This document shows positions 1 to 5,934 of a stretch of DNA of 7,142 nt, one piece after another. The translations under genes were made by a program, and so were the position numbers. This stretch comes from Herminiimonas sp. (GTDB lineage: Bacteria; Pseudomonadota; Gammaproteobacteria; Burkholderiales; Burkholderiaceae), in the NCBI GenBank assembly GCA_014377155.1, contig JACMQD010000080.1:1-7142 (forward strand), written 5' to 3'. Under the pieces are notes generated by a model that was given only the letters and a program-made list of their open reading frames with translations, had not been told where the DNA came from and made no database searches. Position 1 is the stretch's first letter; the number at the start of each line of letters is the position of its first letter.

Positions 1-248
1 TCGTCCTTCGGAAAATGCGTGAGCTTGCTGCCGGAAATGTTGTAACGTGCCTCGCCGGTTTTCGACATGCGCACGAAATTGAATTTTTCAACAAAATAAT
101 CCGGATCGGTGCGCTTGGCCAAAGGCGTATTGTCGACCGCGCCCTTGCGCATGACTTCCAGCAGCCAGAAGCTGCCCAACGCCAGACCGGTGCAAAACGT
201 CAGGATCGTCAGCAGTCGCAGGCGGTTGCCGGGGCGGGTCGCACTCAT
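1..248 (-). CDS. lptC: LptC, LPS export ABC transporter periplasmic protein (N-terminal part, cut by window edge)
   Basis: Only the first 82 codons are present; the frame stays open to the left edge. The family role is known: LptC is a bitopic inner-membrane protein of the LptBFGC complex that accepts LPS and passes it to periplasmic LptA. Visible here are a short basic cytoplasmic N-terminus (R5, R9, R11), one hydrophobic anchor at about residues 12-30, and the start of the periplasmic beta-jellyroll with DPDYFVEKFNFVRMS (48-62), ISGSKLTHFP (71-80) and an acidic run. This wording is typical of beta-proteobacterial LptC. The ATG overlaps the kdsC stop as ATGA, and no Shine-Dalgarno is evident upstream, so translation probably depends on coupling to kdsC. 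Complete family members are about 190-200 residues, so roughly 40% is visible. The identification is firm; the rest of the gene cannot be judged. Confidence 0.93.
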   Translation of the reverse strand, partial: MSATRPGNRLRLLTILTFCTGLALGSFWLLEVMRKGAVDNTPLAKRTDPDYFVEKFNFVRMSKTGEARYNISGSKLTHFPKD

Positions 249-781
249 GTCAGGTAAGGCGCCAGCGCCGCGTCGTAATTACCTTGCGCGCGCAGGATGA
301 AGTCGCACAGTTCACGTGCCGCGCCGCGCCCGCCACCGACCTGCGTGACGTAATGTACACGTGAACGCACTTCGGCATGTGCGCCCGGCACGCTGGCGGC
401 GAACGCCACCCGTGTCAGGATCGGCAGATCGATCACGTCATCGCCGACGAAGCCGCAAGCATCGGCTTCGATGCCGGTTTCGGCCAGCAGCTGTAGGAAT
501 GCCGCGCGCTTGTCATGGGCACCTTGCACCACATGGACGATGCCGAGATCGATCGCGCGCCGCAGCACGATCGGGGACGCGCGGGCGCTGATGATGGCGG
601 TCAACACGCCGGATTGCTGCAGCAGCTTGATGCCATGGCCATCCAGTACGTTGAAGGTCTTGATCACTTCGCCGTCGGCGCCGAAATGCAGACTGCCGTC
701 GGTCAGGATGCCATCGACATCGAAGATCATCAGCCTGACTCTGGCCGCCCGCTCAGCGGCGTCGCGTTGATCGTGCGCCAT
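245..781 (-). CDS. kdsC: KdsC, 3-deoxy-D-manno-octulosonate 8-phosphate phosphatase
   Basis: This 178-residue HAD-superfamily enzyme (class C0, no cap domain) has the usual KdsC length. It hydrolyses Kdo-8-phosphate to Kdo and phosphate in the cytoplasm, the step before CMP-Kdo activation for lipid A/inner-core assembly. HAD motif I is FDVDGILTDG, with nucleophile D21 and acid/base D23. Motif II is IISAR (S65), where IITGR is usual. The motif III lysine is K91 in QGAHDK. Motif IV is GDDVIDLP (D114, D115, D118), the Mg-binding acidic group. The C-terminal VTQVGGGRGAARELCDFIL stretch (about 146-164) is the family hallmark that reaches the neighbouring subunit's active site in the tetramer. The ATG shares one base with the kdsD stop (TGATG). 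A good ribosome-binding site, AAGGTG at 787-792, sits inside the kdsD 3' end, 5 nt before the ATG, which supports this start. Confidence 0.96.
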   Translation of the reverse strand: MAHDQRDAAERAARVRLMIFDVDGILTDGSLHFGADGEVIKTFNVLDGHGIKLLQQSGVLTAIISARASPIVLRRAIDLGIVHVVQGAHDKRAAFLQLLAETGIEADACGFVGDDVIDLPILTRVAFAASVPGAHAEVRSRVHYVTQVGGGRGAARELCDFILRAQGNYDAALAPYLT

Positions 782-1827
782 CAGATCACCTTCGCACGCG
801 TCAGGTCGTGGATATGCAGCGCACCGACCAGTACGCCGGCGGCATCGGCCACCAGCAACTGATTGATGCGAAATTCTTCCATCATCTGCACCGCGTCGAC
901 CGCCAGCTGGTCGGGATGGATCGTGCGCGGCCCTGCATGCATGACATCGGCAATTTTCAGGGTCGTGAAATCCTGCACGCTTTCGATCAGGCGGCGCAGG
1001 TCGCCGTCGGTAAAGATACCGATCGCATGAAACGCCGGGTCAACCACTGCGGTCATGGCCAGGCCCTTGCGGGTAATTTCGAGCAGTGCCGCCGACAGTG
1101 ACGCATCGGCCGTGACGGCGGGAATGGCGTCGCCACTGCGCATGACGTCGCGCACGTGCGTGAGGAGCTTGCGGCCGAGCGCGCCACCCGGATGGGAACG
1201 CGCAAAATCTTCTTCGCCAAAGCCACGTGCATCCAGCAGCGCCACTGCCAGCGCATCGCCCAGCGCCAGCGTGGCCGTGGTGCTGGCGGTCGGCGCCAGA
1301 TTCAGCGGACACGCTTCCTTGGCGACGCTGACGTCGAGATGGACGTTGGCCAGCCGCGCCAGGCTCGACGACGGATTGCCGGTCATGGCGATCAGGCTGG
1401 CGCCCATGCGCTTGATGATCGGCACGATGGCCAGCAGCTCGGCGGTCTCGCCAGAATTGGAAATGGCGACAAAAGCATCGTTGTGCGTCACCATGCCGAG
1501 GTCGCCATGCGCGGCTTCGGCAGGATGGACGAATAGCGCGGGGGTGCCGGTCGACGCCAGGGTAGCGGCGATTTTGCGTGCGATATGGCCGGACTTGCCG
1601 ATGCCGGAGACAACTACGCGTCCGGAACATTCGAGTAATAATGCGACTGCCTGCGCAAAAGGCATATCGGACACATCGGGCGCATCGGACGTGCCGGACA
1701 GTCGGGCTTTCAGCGCCAGAATCGCATCGGCTTCGATCTGGAGGGTTTCGCGGGCCAGTTCGAGCGCACGTCGCGCTCGTTGGGCATCGAAAGCTTTGGG
1801 CAACGTTTTGGCATGGGGTACACTCAT
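781..1827 (-). CDS. kdsD: KdsD, D-arabinose-5-phosphate isomerase (SIS + two CBS domains)
   Basis: This 348-residue cytoplasmic sugar-phosphate isomerase converts D-ribulose-5-phosphate to D-arabinose-5-phosphate, the first committed Kdo precursor. The SIS domain spans about residues 60-205 with GIGKSGH (75-81), HPAEAAHGDLG (101-111), SNSGE (123-127), KEACPLNLAPT (170-180) and SHPGGALGRK (211-220). Residues K78, E130, E171 and H212 match, by my alignment, E. coli KdsD catalytic residues K59, E111, E152 and H193. Two CBS domains follow, starting near VRDVM (225-229) and IADVM (292-296), ending LHIHDLTRAKVI. Compared with E. coli, about 10 residues are inserted at 44-55, coinciding with a 9-bp tandem repeat. 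The ATG has no clear Shine-Dalgarno upstream; a TATACT box lies only 6 nt away. No alternative ATG fits near the N-terminus. KdsC follows with a 1-nt overlap, so this is probably the first gene of the operon. Confidence 0.96.
   Translation of the reverse strand: MSVPHAKTLPKAFDAQRARRALELARETLQIEADAILALKARLSGTSDAPDVSDMPFAQAVALLLECSGRVVVSGIGKSGHIARKIAATLASTGTPALFVHPAEAAHGDLGMVTHNDAFVAISNSGETAELLAIVPIIKRMGASLIAMTGNPSSSLARLANVHLDVSVAKEACPLNLAPTASTTATLALGDALAVALLDARGFGEEDFARSHPGGALGRKLLTHVRDVMRSGDAIPAVTADASLSAALLEITRKGLAMTAVVDPAFHAIGIFTDGDLRRLIESVQDFTTLKIADVMHAGPRTIHPDQLAVDAVQMMEEFRINQLLVADAAGVLVGALHIHDLTRAKVI
1664..1699. repeat. Four-unit 9-bp degenerate tandem repeat inside kdsD
   Basis: Four consecutive 9-mers read ATATCGGAC, ACATCGGGC, GCATCGGAC and GTGCCGGAC on the plus strand. 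They are in phase with codons and encode, on the minus strand, the 3-residue pattern SGT-SDA-PDV-SDM (KdsD residues 44-55). This lies in the linker between the N-terminal helix and the SIS domain. It looks like slippage-born expansion of a surface linker; functional effects are unknown. Confidence 0.6.
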
Positions 1828-1833
1828 GCCGAA

Positions 1834-1839
1834 AGTATA
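1834..1839 (-). promoter_or_regulatory. Candidate -10 box of the kdsD-kdsC-lptC operon
   Basis: On the minus strand the hexamer TATACT matches the sigma-70 -10 consensus at five of six bases. It lies 6 nt upstream of the kdsD ATG, so a start at the usual distance would fall at about 1827, on the ATG itself. The -35 position (about 1856-1862) is only T-rich (TTTTTT or GTTTTT), a poor match. If real, the transcript would be leaderless or nearly so. This is a motif match only. Confidence 0.35.
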
Positions 1840-1863
1840 AACGAATTACCAAAGCAAAAAACC

Positions 1864-1888
1864 TGCCAGACGCAACTTTAATCTGGCA
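1864..1888. promoter_or_regulatory. Perfect inverted repeat in the kdsD/antiporter divergent intergenic region (candidate operator)
   Basis: TGCCAGA (1864-1870) and TCTGGCA (1882-1888) form a perfect 7-bp dyad around an 11-nt AT-rich spacer, centred at 1876. It is 37 nt upstream of the kdsD ATG and 40 nt upstream of the antiporter ATG, the place expected for a site controlling one or both genes. Centre-to-centre arm spacing is 18 bp, somewhat under two helical turns. No T-run follows either arm, so it does not look like a terminator. I do not recognise a specific regulator's consensus. Confidence 0.4.
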
Positions 1889-1927
1889 TCGATACGACTC
1901 AAATAATGGGCCGCGCGCCTGATCAAC

Positions 1928-3916
1928 ATGTTTTCTGGTTTGGAATTTACGCTACTGCTGCTTGCGACCTCGGTGCTCGGGGTGGTGGCCTTTCGCATGT
2001 TGCATCTGCCGCCGATGCTGGGTTACCTCGTGGTCGGGATCGTGATCGGCCCGTTCGGCTTGGCGCTGGCGGAAGAAAACAGCGCCACCCATACACTAGC
2101 GGAGTTCGGCGTCGTGTTCCTGATGTTTTCGATCGGTCTCGAATTTTCGCTCAACAAGTTGTCATCGATGCGGCGAACGGTATTCGGGCTGGGCATGGCA
2201 CAGGTGCTGCTGACGATCGCCGCGACCATGCTGTTCGGCTGGCTGGTGGCTTATTTCGTACCGCGTCTGATTAACATCAGCTGGCAGGCGGCGTTCGCGC
2301 TGGGCGGCGCGCTGGCGATGTCGTCGACCGCTATCGTCTCCAAACTGCTGACCGAGAAGATGGAACTCGAAAGCGAACATGGCCGGCGCGTCATCAGCAT
2401 CCTGTTGTTTCAGGACCTGGCGCTGGTGCCGCTGCTGATTCTGGTACCGGCACTGGCCAAGCCCGGCGGTGATTTGGTGGCGACTTTGGCCTGGGGCACG
2501 CTGAAAGGCGTCTTCGTGCTGGTGCTGCTGCTGGTGATTGGACAGAAACTCATGCGTGGCTGGTTCGGCATCGTCGTCAAGCGGCGTTCGCAAGAGCTGT
2601 TCATGCTTAACCTGCTGCTGATCACGCTGGGCGCGGCCTGGATTACCGAGCGCGCCGGTCTGTCGTTGGCATTGGGCGCGTTCGTGGCCGGCATGCTGAT
2701 TTCCGAAACCGAATACAAGCATCAGGTCGAAGAAGACATCAAGCCGTTTCGCGACGTCTTGCTCGGGCTGTTCTTTATTACCATCGGCATGCTGCTCAAT
2801 ATCCGGCTGGTGCTCGAAAACTGGTGGCTGGTCTTGCTGCTGCTAAGTGGTCCGGTGCTGTTGAAATTCGGTCTGATCACCTTGCTGGCAAAATGGTTCG
2901 GCGCTACGACAGGGGTGGCCTTGCGCACTGGCCTGGCGTTGGCGCAAGCGGGCGAATTCGGCTTCGTGCTGTTGAGCCAGGCCGGCGGGCTCAACCTCAT
3001 GGAGCCGCTGTTGATCCAGCTGATCCTGGCTTCGATGGTACTGTCGATGCTGGTGGCGCCCTTCATCCTGGCGAAATCGGACGCGATCGTCATGAAACTC
3101 TCCGCCAACGAATGGATGATGCAATCGCTGGCCCTGACACAGATCGCCACGCGCACCATGTCGCACAAGAAGCATGTGATCATCGCCGGCTTCGGCCGCA
3201 GTGGCCAGAACCTGGCCAAACTGCTGGAAGAAGAAAAATTCGATTACCACGCCCTCGACCTCGATCCCGATCGCGTCGGCGAAGCGCAATCGGCCGGCGC
3301 CAATGTGTCGTACGGCGACGCGTCGCGGCGCGAGAGCCTGGTCGCGGCCGGTATCCATCGCGCCACCGCGATGGTGATTACCTTTGCCGACACGCAGTCG
3401 GCTTTGAAGGTGCTGCACTTTGCGCATGAACTGGCGCCGTCGCTGCCGGTCATCGTGCGCAGTCACGACGATACCGATCTGGACAAGCTGCGCGCCGCCG
3501 GCGCCGCCGAAGTCGTGCCGGAGGCAATCGAAGGCAGCTTGATGTTGGCATCGCATGCGCTGGTGATGCTGGGTGTGCCGTTGCGGCGCGTGGTGCATCG
3601 GGTACAGGCCGCACGCGACGAGCGCTATGCCTCGTTGCGCGGATATTTCCATGGCGCTGGCGACTTTGCCGACGACGACGAGCACTTGCATGTGCGGCTG
3701 CATTCGGTCGTGCTGGCCGATGGCGCGCGCGCCGTTGGCAAGACGTTGGCGAAGTTGAATTTTGCCGAGGTCGGCGCTGAAGTGACCGCGATCCGACGCG
3801 GCAAGGTGCGCCTCGACCTGACGCCGGAAACCGTGCTCGAAGCAGCCGATATTGTGGTACTGCGCGGCGCCACCGAAGCCGTGGCGCGGGCCGAGGCGCG
3901 GCTGTTGAAGTCCTGA
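1928..3916 (+). CDS. KefB/KefC-like monovalent cation:proton antiporter (CPA2 family) with RCK domains
   Basis: This 662-residue inner-membrane protein is expected to exchange K+ (or Na+) for H+, under nucleotide-sensing cytoplasmic control. Residues about 5-385 form the Na+/H+-exchanger domain with many hydrophobic helices. Visible CPA2 motifs are MSSTAIVSKLL (131-141), FQDLALVPLL (161-170, with D163 in the ion-translocation position) and the SETEYKHQVEEDIKPF stretch (259-274), corresponding to the KefC regulatory loop. ALAQAGEFGFVL (337-348) follows. The RCK-N (TrkA-N) domain covers about 414-530 with the Rossmann GFGRSG (421-426), D444 at the end of beta-2 and YGDASR (462-467), so NAD(H) or another nucleotide probably binds. 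An RCK-C (TrkA-C) domain occupies about 575-660. The start fits the family N-terminus, although no Shine-Dalgarno is seen. No KefF/KefG-like oxidoreductase is adjacent, so glutathione gating as in E. coli KefC cannot be assumed. Ion specificity is unresolved. Confidence 0.9.
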   Translation: MFSGLEFTLLLLATSVLGVVAFRMLHLPPMLGYLVVGIVIGPFGLALAEENSATHTLAEFGVVFLMFSIGLEFSLNKLSSMRRTVFGLGMAQVLLTIAATMLFGWLVAYFVPRLINISWQAAFALGGALAMSSTAIVSKLLTEKMELESEHGRRVISILLFQDLALVPLLILVPALAKPGGDLVATLAWGTLKGVFVLVLLLVIGQKLMRGWFGIVVKRRSQELFMLNLLLITLGAAWITERAGLSLALGAFVAGMLISETEYKHQVEEDIKPFRDVLLGLFFITIGMLLNIRLVLENWWLVLLLLSGPVLLKFGLITLLAKWFGATTGVALRTGLALAQAGEFGFVLLSQAGGLNLMEPLLIQLILASMVLSMLVAPFILAKSDAIVMKLSANEWMMQSLALTQIATRTMSHKKHVIIAGFGRSGQNLAKLLEEEKFDYHALDLDPDRVGEAQSAGANVSYGDASRRESLVAAGIHRATAMVITFADTQSALKVLHFAHELAPSLPVIVRSHDDTDLDKLRAAGAAEVVPEAIEGSLMLASHALVMLGVPLRRVVHRVQAARDERYASLRGYFHGAGDFADDDEHLHVRLHSVVLADGARAVGKTLAKLNFAEVGAEVTAIRRGKVRLDLTPETVLEAADIVVLRGATEAVARAEARLLKS

Positions 3917-4042
3917 GGCCACGCACTTTCTTCGATGGACACGGATGCTGATATCGCAGGATTGCGACCGGCCACTGCGCAGAGTGTTTCGTTTCCGGCT
4001 ACGATACATACCATGTCTTCCCCGCGCACAGGCGCAAAATGT

Positions 4043-4048
4043 AAAGGA
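4043..4048 (+). promoter_or_regulatory. Ribosome-binding site that sets the esterase start
   Basis: AAAGGA lies 6 nt before the ATG at 4055, followed directly by a complete lipoprotein signal peptide. The frame is open from an upstream ATG at 3935, but that would put 40 non-hydrophobic residues before the signal sequence and has no comparable site. The downstream start is therefore chosen. Confidence 0.75.
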
Positions 4049-4054
4049 ATACGC

Positions 4055-4954
4055 ATGATCGCTTCTGCCAAGGTAACGTTGTCCCTCACTGCGATCGCCA
4101 TCGTGCTGGGCACGCTGGTCGCTTGCTCACCGTTGCGCGCGATCAATGCTGTCACGCCCGCGAGCAGCTATGACCAGCACGCCGCACTCAGTTACGGTGC
4201 CGATGCGCGCAACAAGCTCGATGTCTATACCCCGCGTAATGCCGGCGCATCGCTGCCGGTCGTGGTGTTCTTTTACGGCGGCAGCTGGAATCGCGGTGCG
4301 CGCGCCGATTATGAATTCGTCGGCGAAGCGCTGGCTTCACGTGGCATCGTTGCCGTGCTGGCCGACTACCGTCTTTATCCACAAGTGCATTACCCGGAAA
4401 TTCTCGACGACAGCGCACATGCAGTGGCCTGGACGGCCAAAGAAATTCAACGCTACGGCGGTGATCCGAAGCGCATTTTCGTCATGGGCCACAGCTCGGG
4501 TGCCTACAATGCTGCGATGGTAGCGCTCGACGACCGGCTTCTGGCAAAGTATGCGCTGACGCCATCGACCTTGCGTGGCCTTATCGGGTTAGCCGGACCT
4601 TATGATTTCATTCCGATTGAAAATCCCGATGTGCGCCCGGTATTCTTTTTCCCCAATACCCCGCCCGATTCGCAACCGATCAATCATGTCAGCACGACCG
4701 CGCCGCCTGCGCTGCTGATTGCATCGAACAAGGACGACCTGGTCAATCCCGTGCGCAATACCAGTGGGCTGTCGAAAAAGCTGCGCGCCGCCGGCGTCGG
4801 TGTCAAGGAAGTCTATTTCGACAATACCAGTCACGCGAGTCTGGTTGCAACCTTGTCAAGGCCGCTTAGAGGATTGGCGAAGACGCTCGATATCATCGAG
4901 GAATTCGTCAAGTCCGACGGTGGTCGGACAGCGGCAACCTCTGTCGCCAAATAG
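4055..4954 (+). CDS. Probable lipoprotein alpha/beta-hydrolase (esterase/BD-FAE-like)
   Basis: This 299-residue protein begins with a type II signal peptide: K6, a hydrophobic core at 7-22, and the lipobox LVAC with lipidated Cys24. Ser25 at +2 predicts outer-membrane retention by the Lol rule. The rest is a serine-hydrolase fold of the Abhydrolase_3/BD-FAE type. The oxyanion-hole segment is VVFFYGGSW (70-78), with Tyr where HGGG enzymes have His. ADYRLYP (103-109) is the usual strand after it. The nucleophile elbow is GHSSG (145-149, Ser147). The likely acid is D227 (D228 is the alternative) in SNKDDLV, and the base is H260 in NTSHASLV. Known relatives hydrolyse carboxyl esters or formamide bonds; the substrate here cannot be told from sequence. 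The AEC transporter gene follows by 23 bp on the same strand, probably the same operon. The gene sits 138 bp after the antiporter and is likely transcribed separately. Confidence 0.85.
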   Translation: MIASAKVTLSLTAIAIVLGTLVACSPLRAINAVTPASSYDQHAALSYGADARNKLDVYTPRNAGASLPVVVFFYGGSWNRGARADYEFVGEALASRGIVAVLADYRLYPQVHYPEILDDSAHAVAWTAKEIQRYGGDPKRIFVMGHSSGAYNAAMVALDDRLLAKYALTPSTLRGLIGLAGPYDFIPIENPDVRPVFFFPNTPPDSQPINHVSTTAPPALLIASNKDDLVNPVRNTSGLSKKLRAAGVGVKEVYFDNTSHASLVATLSRPLRGLAKTLDIIEEFVKSDGGRTAATSVAK

Positions 4955-4977
4955 GCTGCCGCGTCGGCAAATCGTCC

Positions 4978-5889
4978 ATGGAAGTGTTCGAACGCATTGC
5001 CGGCATCATCCTGCCGGTGTTCATCATTATCGCCCTCGGTTATCTGTATGCCCGCGTGCGCCGGGCATCGGTGCAAGCCGACATGTCGGCGGTCAATCGT
5101 GTCAGCATGGATGTACTCTGTCCATTGCTGGTGTTTACGGCGCTGGCGGCGAAGGATTTCGACCTCGCCCATAGCGGCACGCTGATCCTGGCGGGTGTCC
5201 TGATCTCGCTCGGGTCCGGTTTGCTGGCCTGGCCGATCGCGCGTTTTTTCGGCTACGACGTGCGCAGTTTCGTGCCGCCGATGATGTACAACAATTGTGG
5301 CAACATGGGTTTGCCGCTGGCGGTATTGGCCTTCGGCGCCGAAAGCCTGCCAGCGGCAGTGGCCTTGTTCATGGCTAGCAACCTGGTTTATTTTTCGATC
5401 GGCATCAAGATCATCGGCAGCGGACGCGGCGGCGTGCGGCCATCGCCCTTTGCCTTTCTCGCCAGCCCGATGATGCTGGCGATGATAATCGGAATGGTAT
5501 TTGCCATTTTCAAGATCGTGTTACCGGCGCCGTTGTTCCAGGCGCTGAAGCTGCTGGGCGAGGCGTGCATCCCGATCATGCTGTTTGCACTCGGGGTGCG
5601 CATGCTCGACGTCAGCCTCAAGAGCTGGCATATAGGTCTGGTCGGTGCAGTGGTGTGTCCGGTGGCCGGCTTGCTGGTGGCATCGGGGCTGGATCAGGTG
5701 CTGACGCTGAATCCGGCGCAGCGGGGGCAAATGTTCCTGTTCTCGTCCCTGCCGCCGGCGGTGTTCTGCTTCATGGTGGCCGAACAGTACAAGCAGGAGC
5801 CTGACAAGGTGGCATCGATCGTCCTGCTCGGCAATCTGGCGGCATTGGTGTTCGTGCCGGCGGGTCTGTGGCTGGGTTTGCGGCCATGA
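4978..5889 (+). CDS. AEC (auxin efflux carrier) family transporter
   Basis: This 303-residue, almost wholly hydrophobic inner-membrane protein has the usual length for the Membrane_transport (PF03547) family, with about 10 predicted helices. The N-terminus ILPVFIIIALGYLYAR (11-26), DVLCPLLVFTAL (45-56), the conserved broken-helix motif NNCGNMGLPLA (105-115), ALGVRM (204-209) and the late SSLPPAVFCFMVAEQY (256-271) are all characteristic. Bacterial members include malonate and malate carriers and many exporters of unknown substrate; nothing here settles cargo or direction. The ATG follows the esterase stop by 23 nt with no good Shine-Dalgarno, suggesting re-initiation or coupling. The stop codon's last A is also the first base of the terminator stem. 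A bacterial role in auxin transport should not be inferred from the family name. Confidence 0.92.
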   Translation: MEVFERIAGIILPVFIIIALGYLYARVRRASVQADMSAVNRVSMDVLCPLLVFTALAAKDFDLAHSGTLILAGVLISLGSGLLAWPIARFFGYDVRSFVPPMMYNNCGNMGLPLAVLAFGAESLPAAVALFMASNLVYFSIGIKIIGSGRGGVRPSPFAFLASPMMLAMIIGMVFAIFKIVLPAPLFQALKLLGEACIPIMLFALGVRMLDVSLKSWHIGLVGAVVCPVAGLLVASGLDQVLTLNPAQRGQMFLFSSLPPAVFCFMVAEQYKQEPDKVASIVLLGNLAALVFVPAGLWLGLRP

Positions 5890-5916
5890 AAAAAGCGGCC
5901 GCCTGGCCGCTTTTTT
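5889..5916. terminator. Bidirectional intrinsic terminator between the AEC gene and uvrA
   Basis: A perfect 12-bp stem pairs AAAAAAGCGGCC (5889-5900) with GGCCGCTTTTTT (5905-5916) around a 4-nt loop GCCT. The GC-rich core flanked by A6 and T6 gives a U-tract on either strand, so it can end both the plus-strand AEC transcript and the minus-strand uvrA transcript. It lies between the two convergent stop codons (5887-5889 and 5935-5937), overlapping the first by one base. Confidence 0.92.
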
Positions 5917-5934
5917 CAAGTACAGATTACCTGC

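Noticed and set aside
1055..1840. A 261-codon plus-strand open frame antisense to kdsD
   Set aside because: It lies almost wholly within kdsD, whose protein is unmistakable. The antisense product is low-complexity Ser/Ala/Arg with no motif or ribosome-binding site.
2843..4009. A 388-codon open frame on the minus strand, antisense to the antiporter gene
   Set aside because: It mirrors a clearly conserved plus-strand CDS in high-GC DNA and is rich in His, Gln and Arg with no recognisable domain. This is typical of a codon-bias shadow.
3917..4042. Possible terminator or promoter between the antiporter and the esterase
   Set aside because: No hairpin with a T-run was seen. The CTGCGCAG palindrome (3975-3982) is short, and the AT-rich ACGATACATA (4001-4010) has no acceptable -35 at 16-18 nt. 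A promoter is likely needed here, but I cannot place it.
3935..4054. An upstream in-frame ATG giving a 339-residue esterase
   Set aside because: It would place 40 polar residues before a textbook lipoprotein signal peptide, while the ATG at 4055 has a good AAAGGA site 6 nt upstream.
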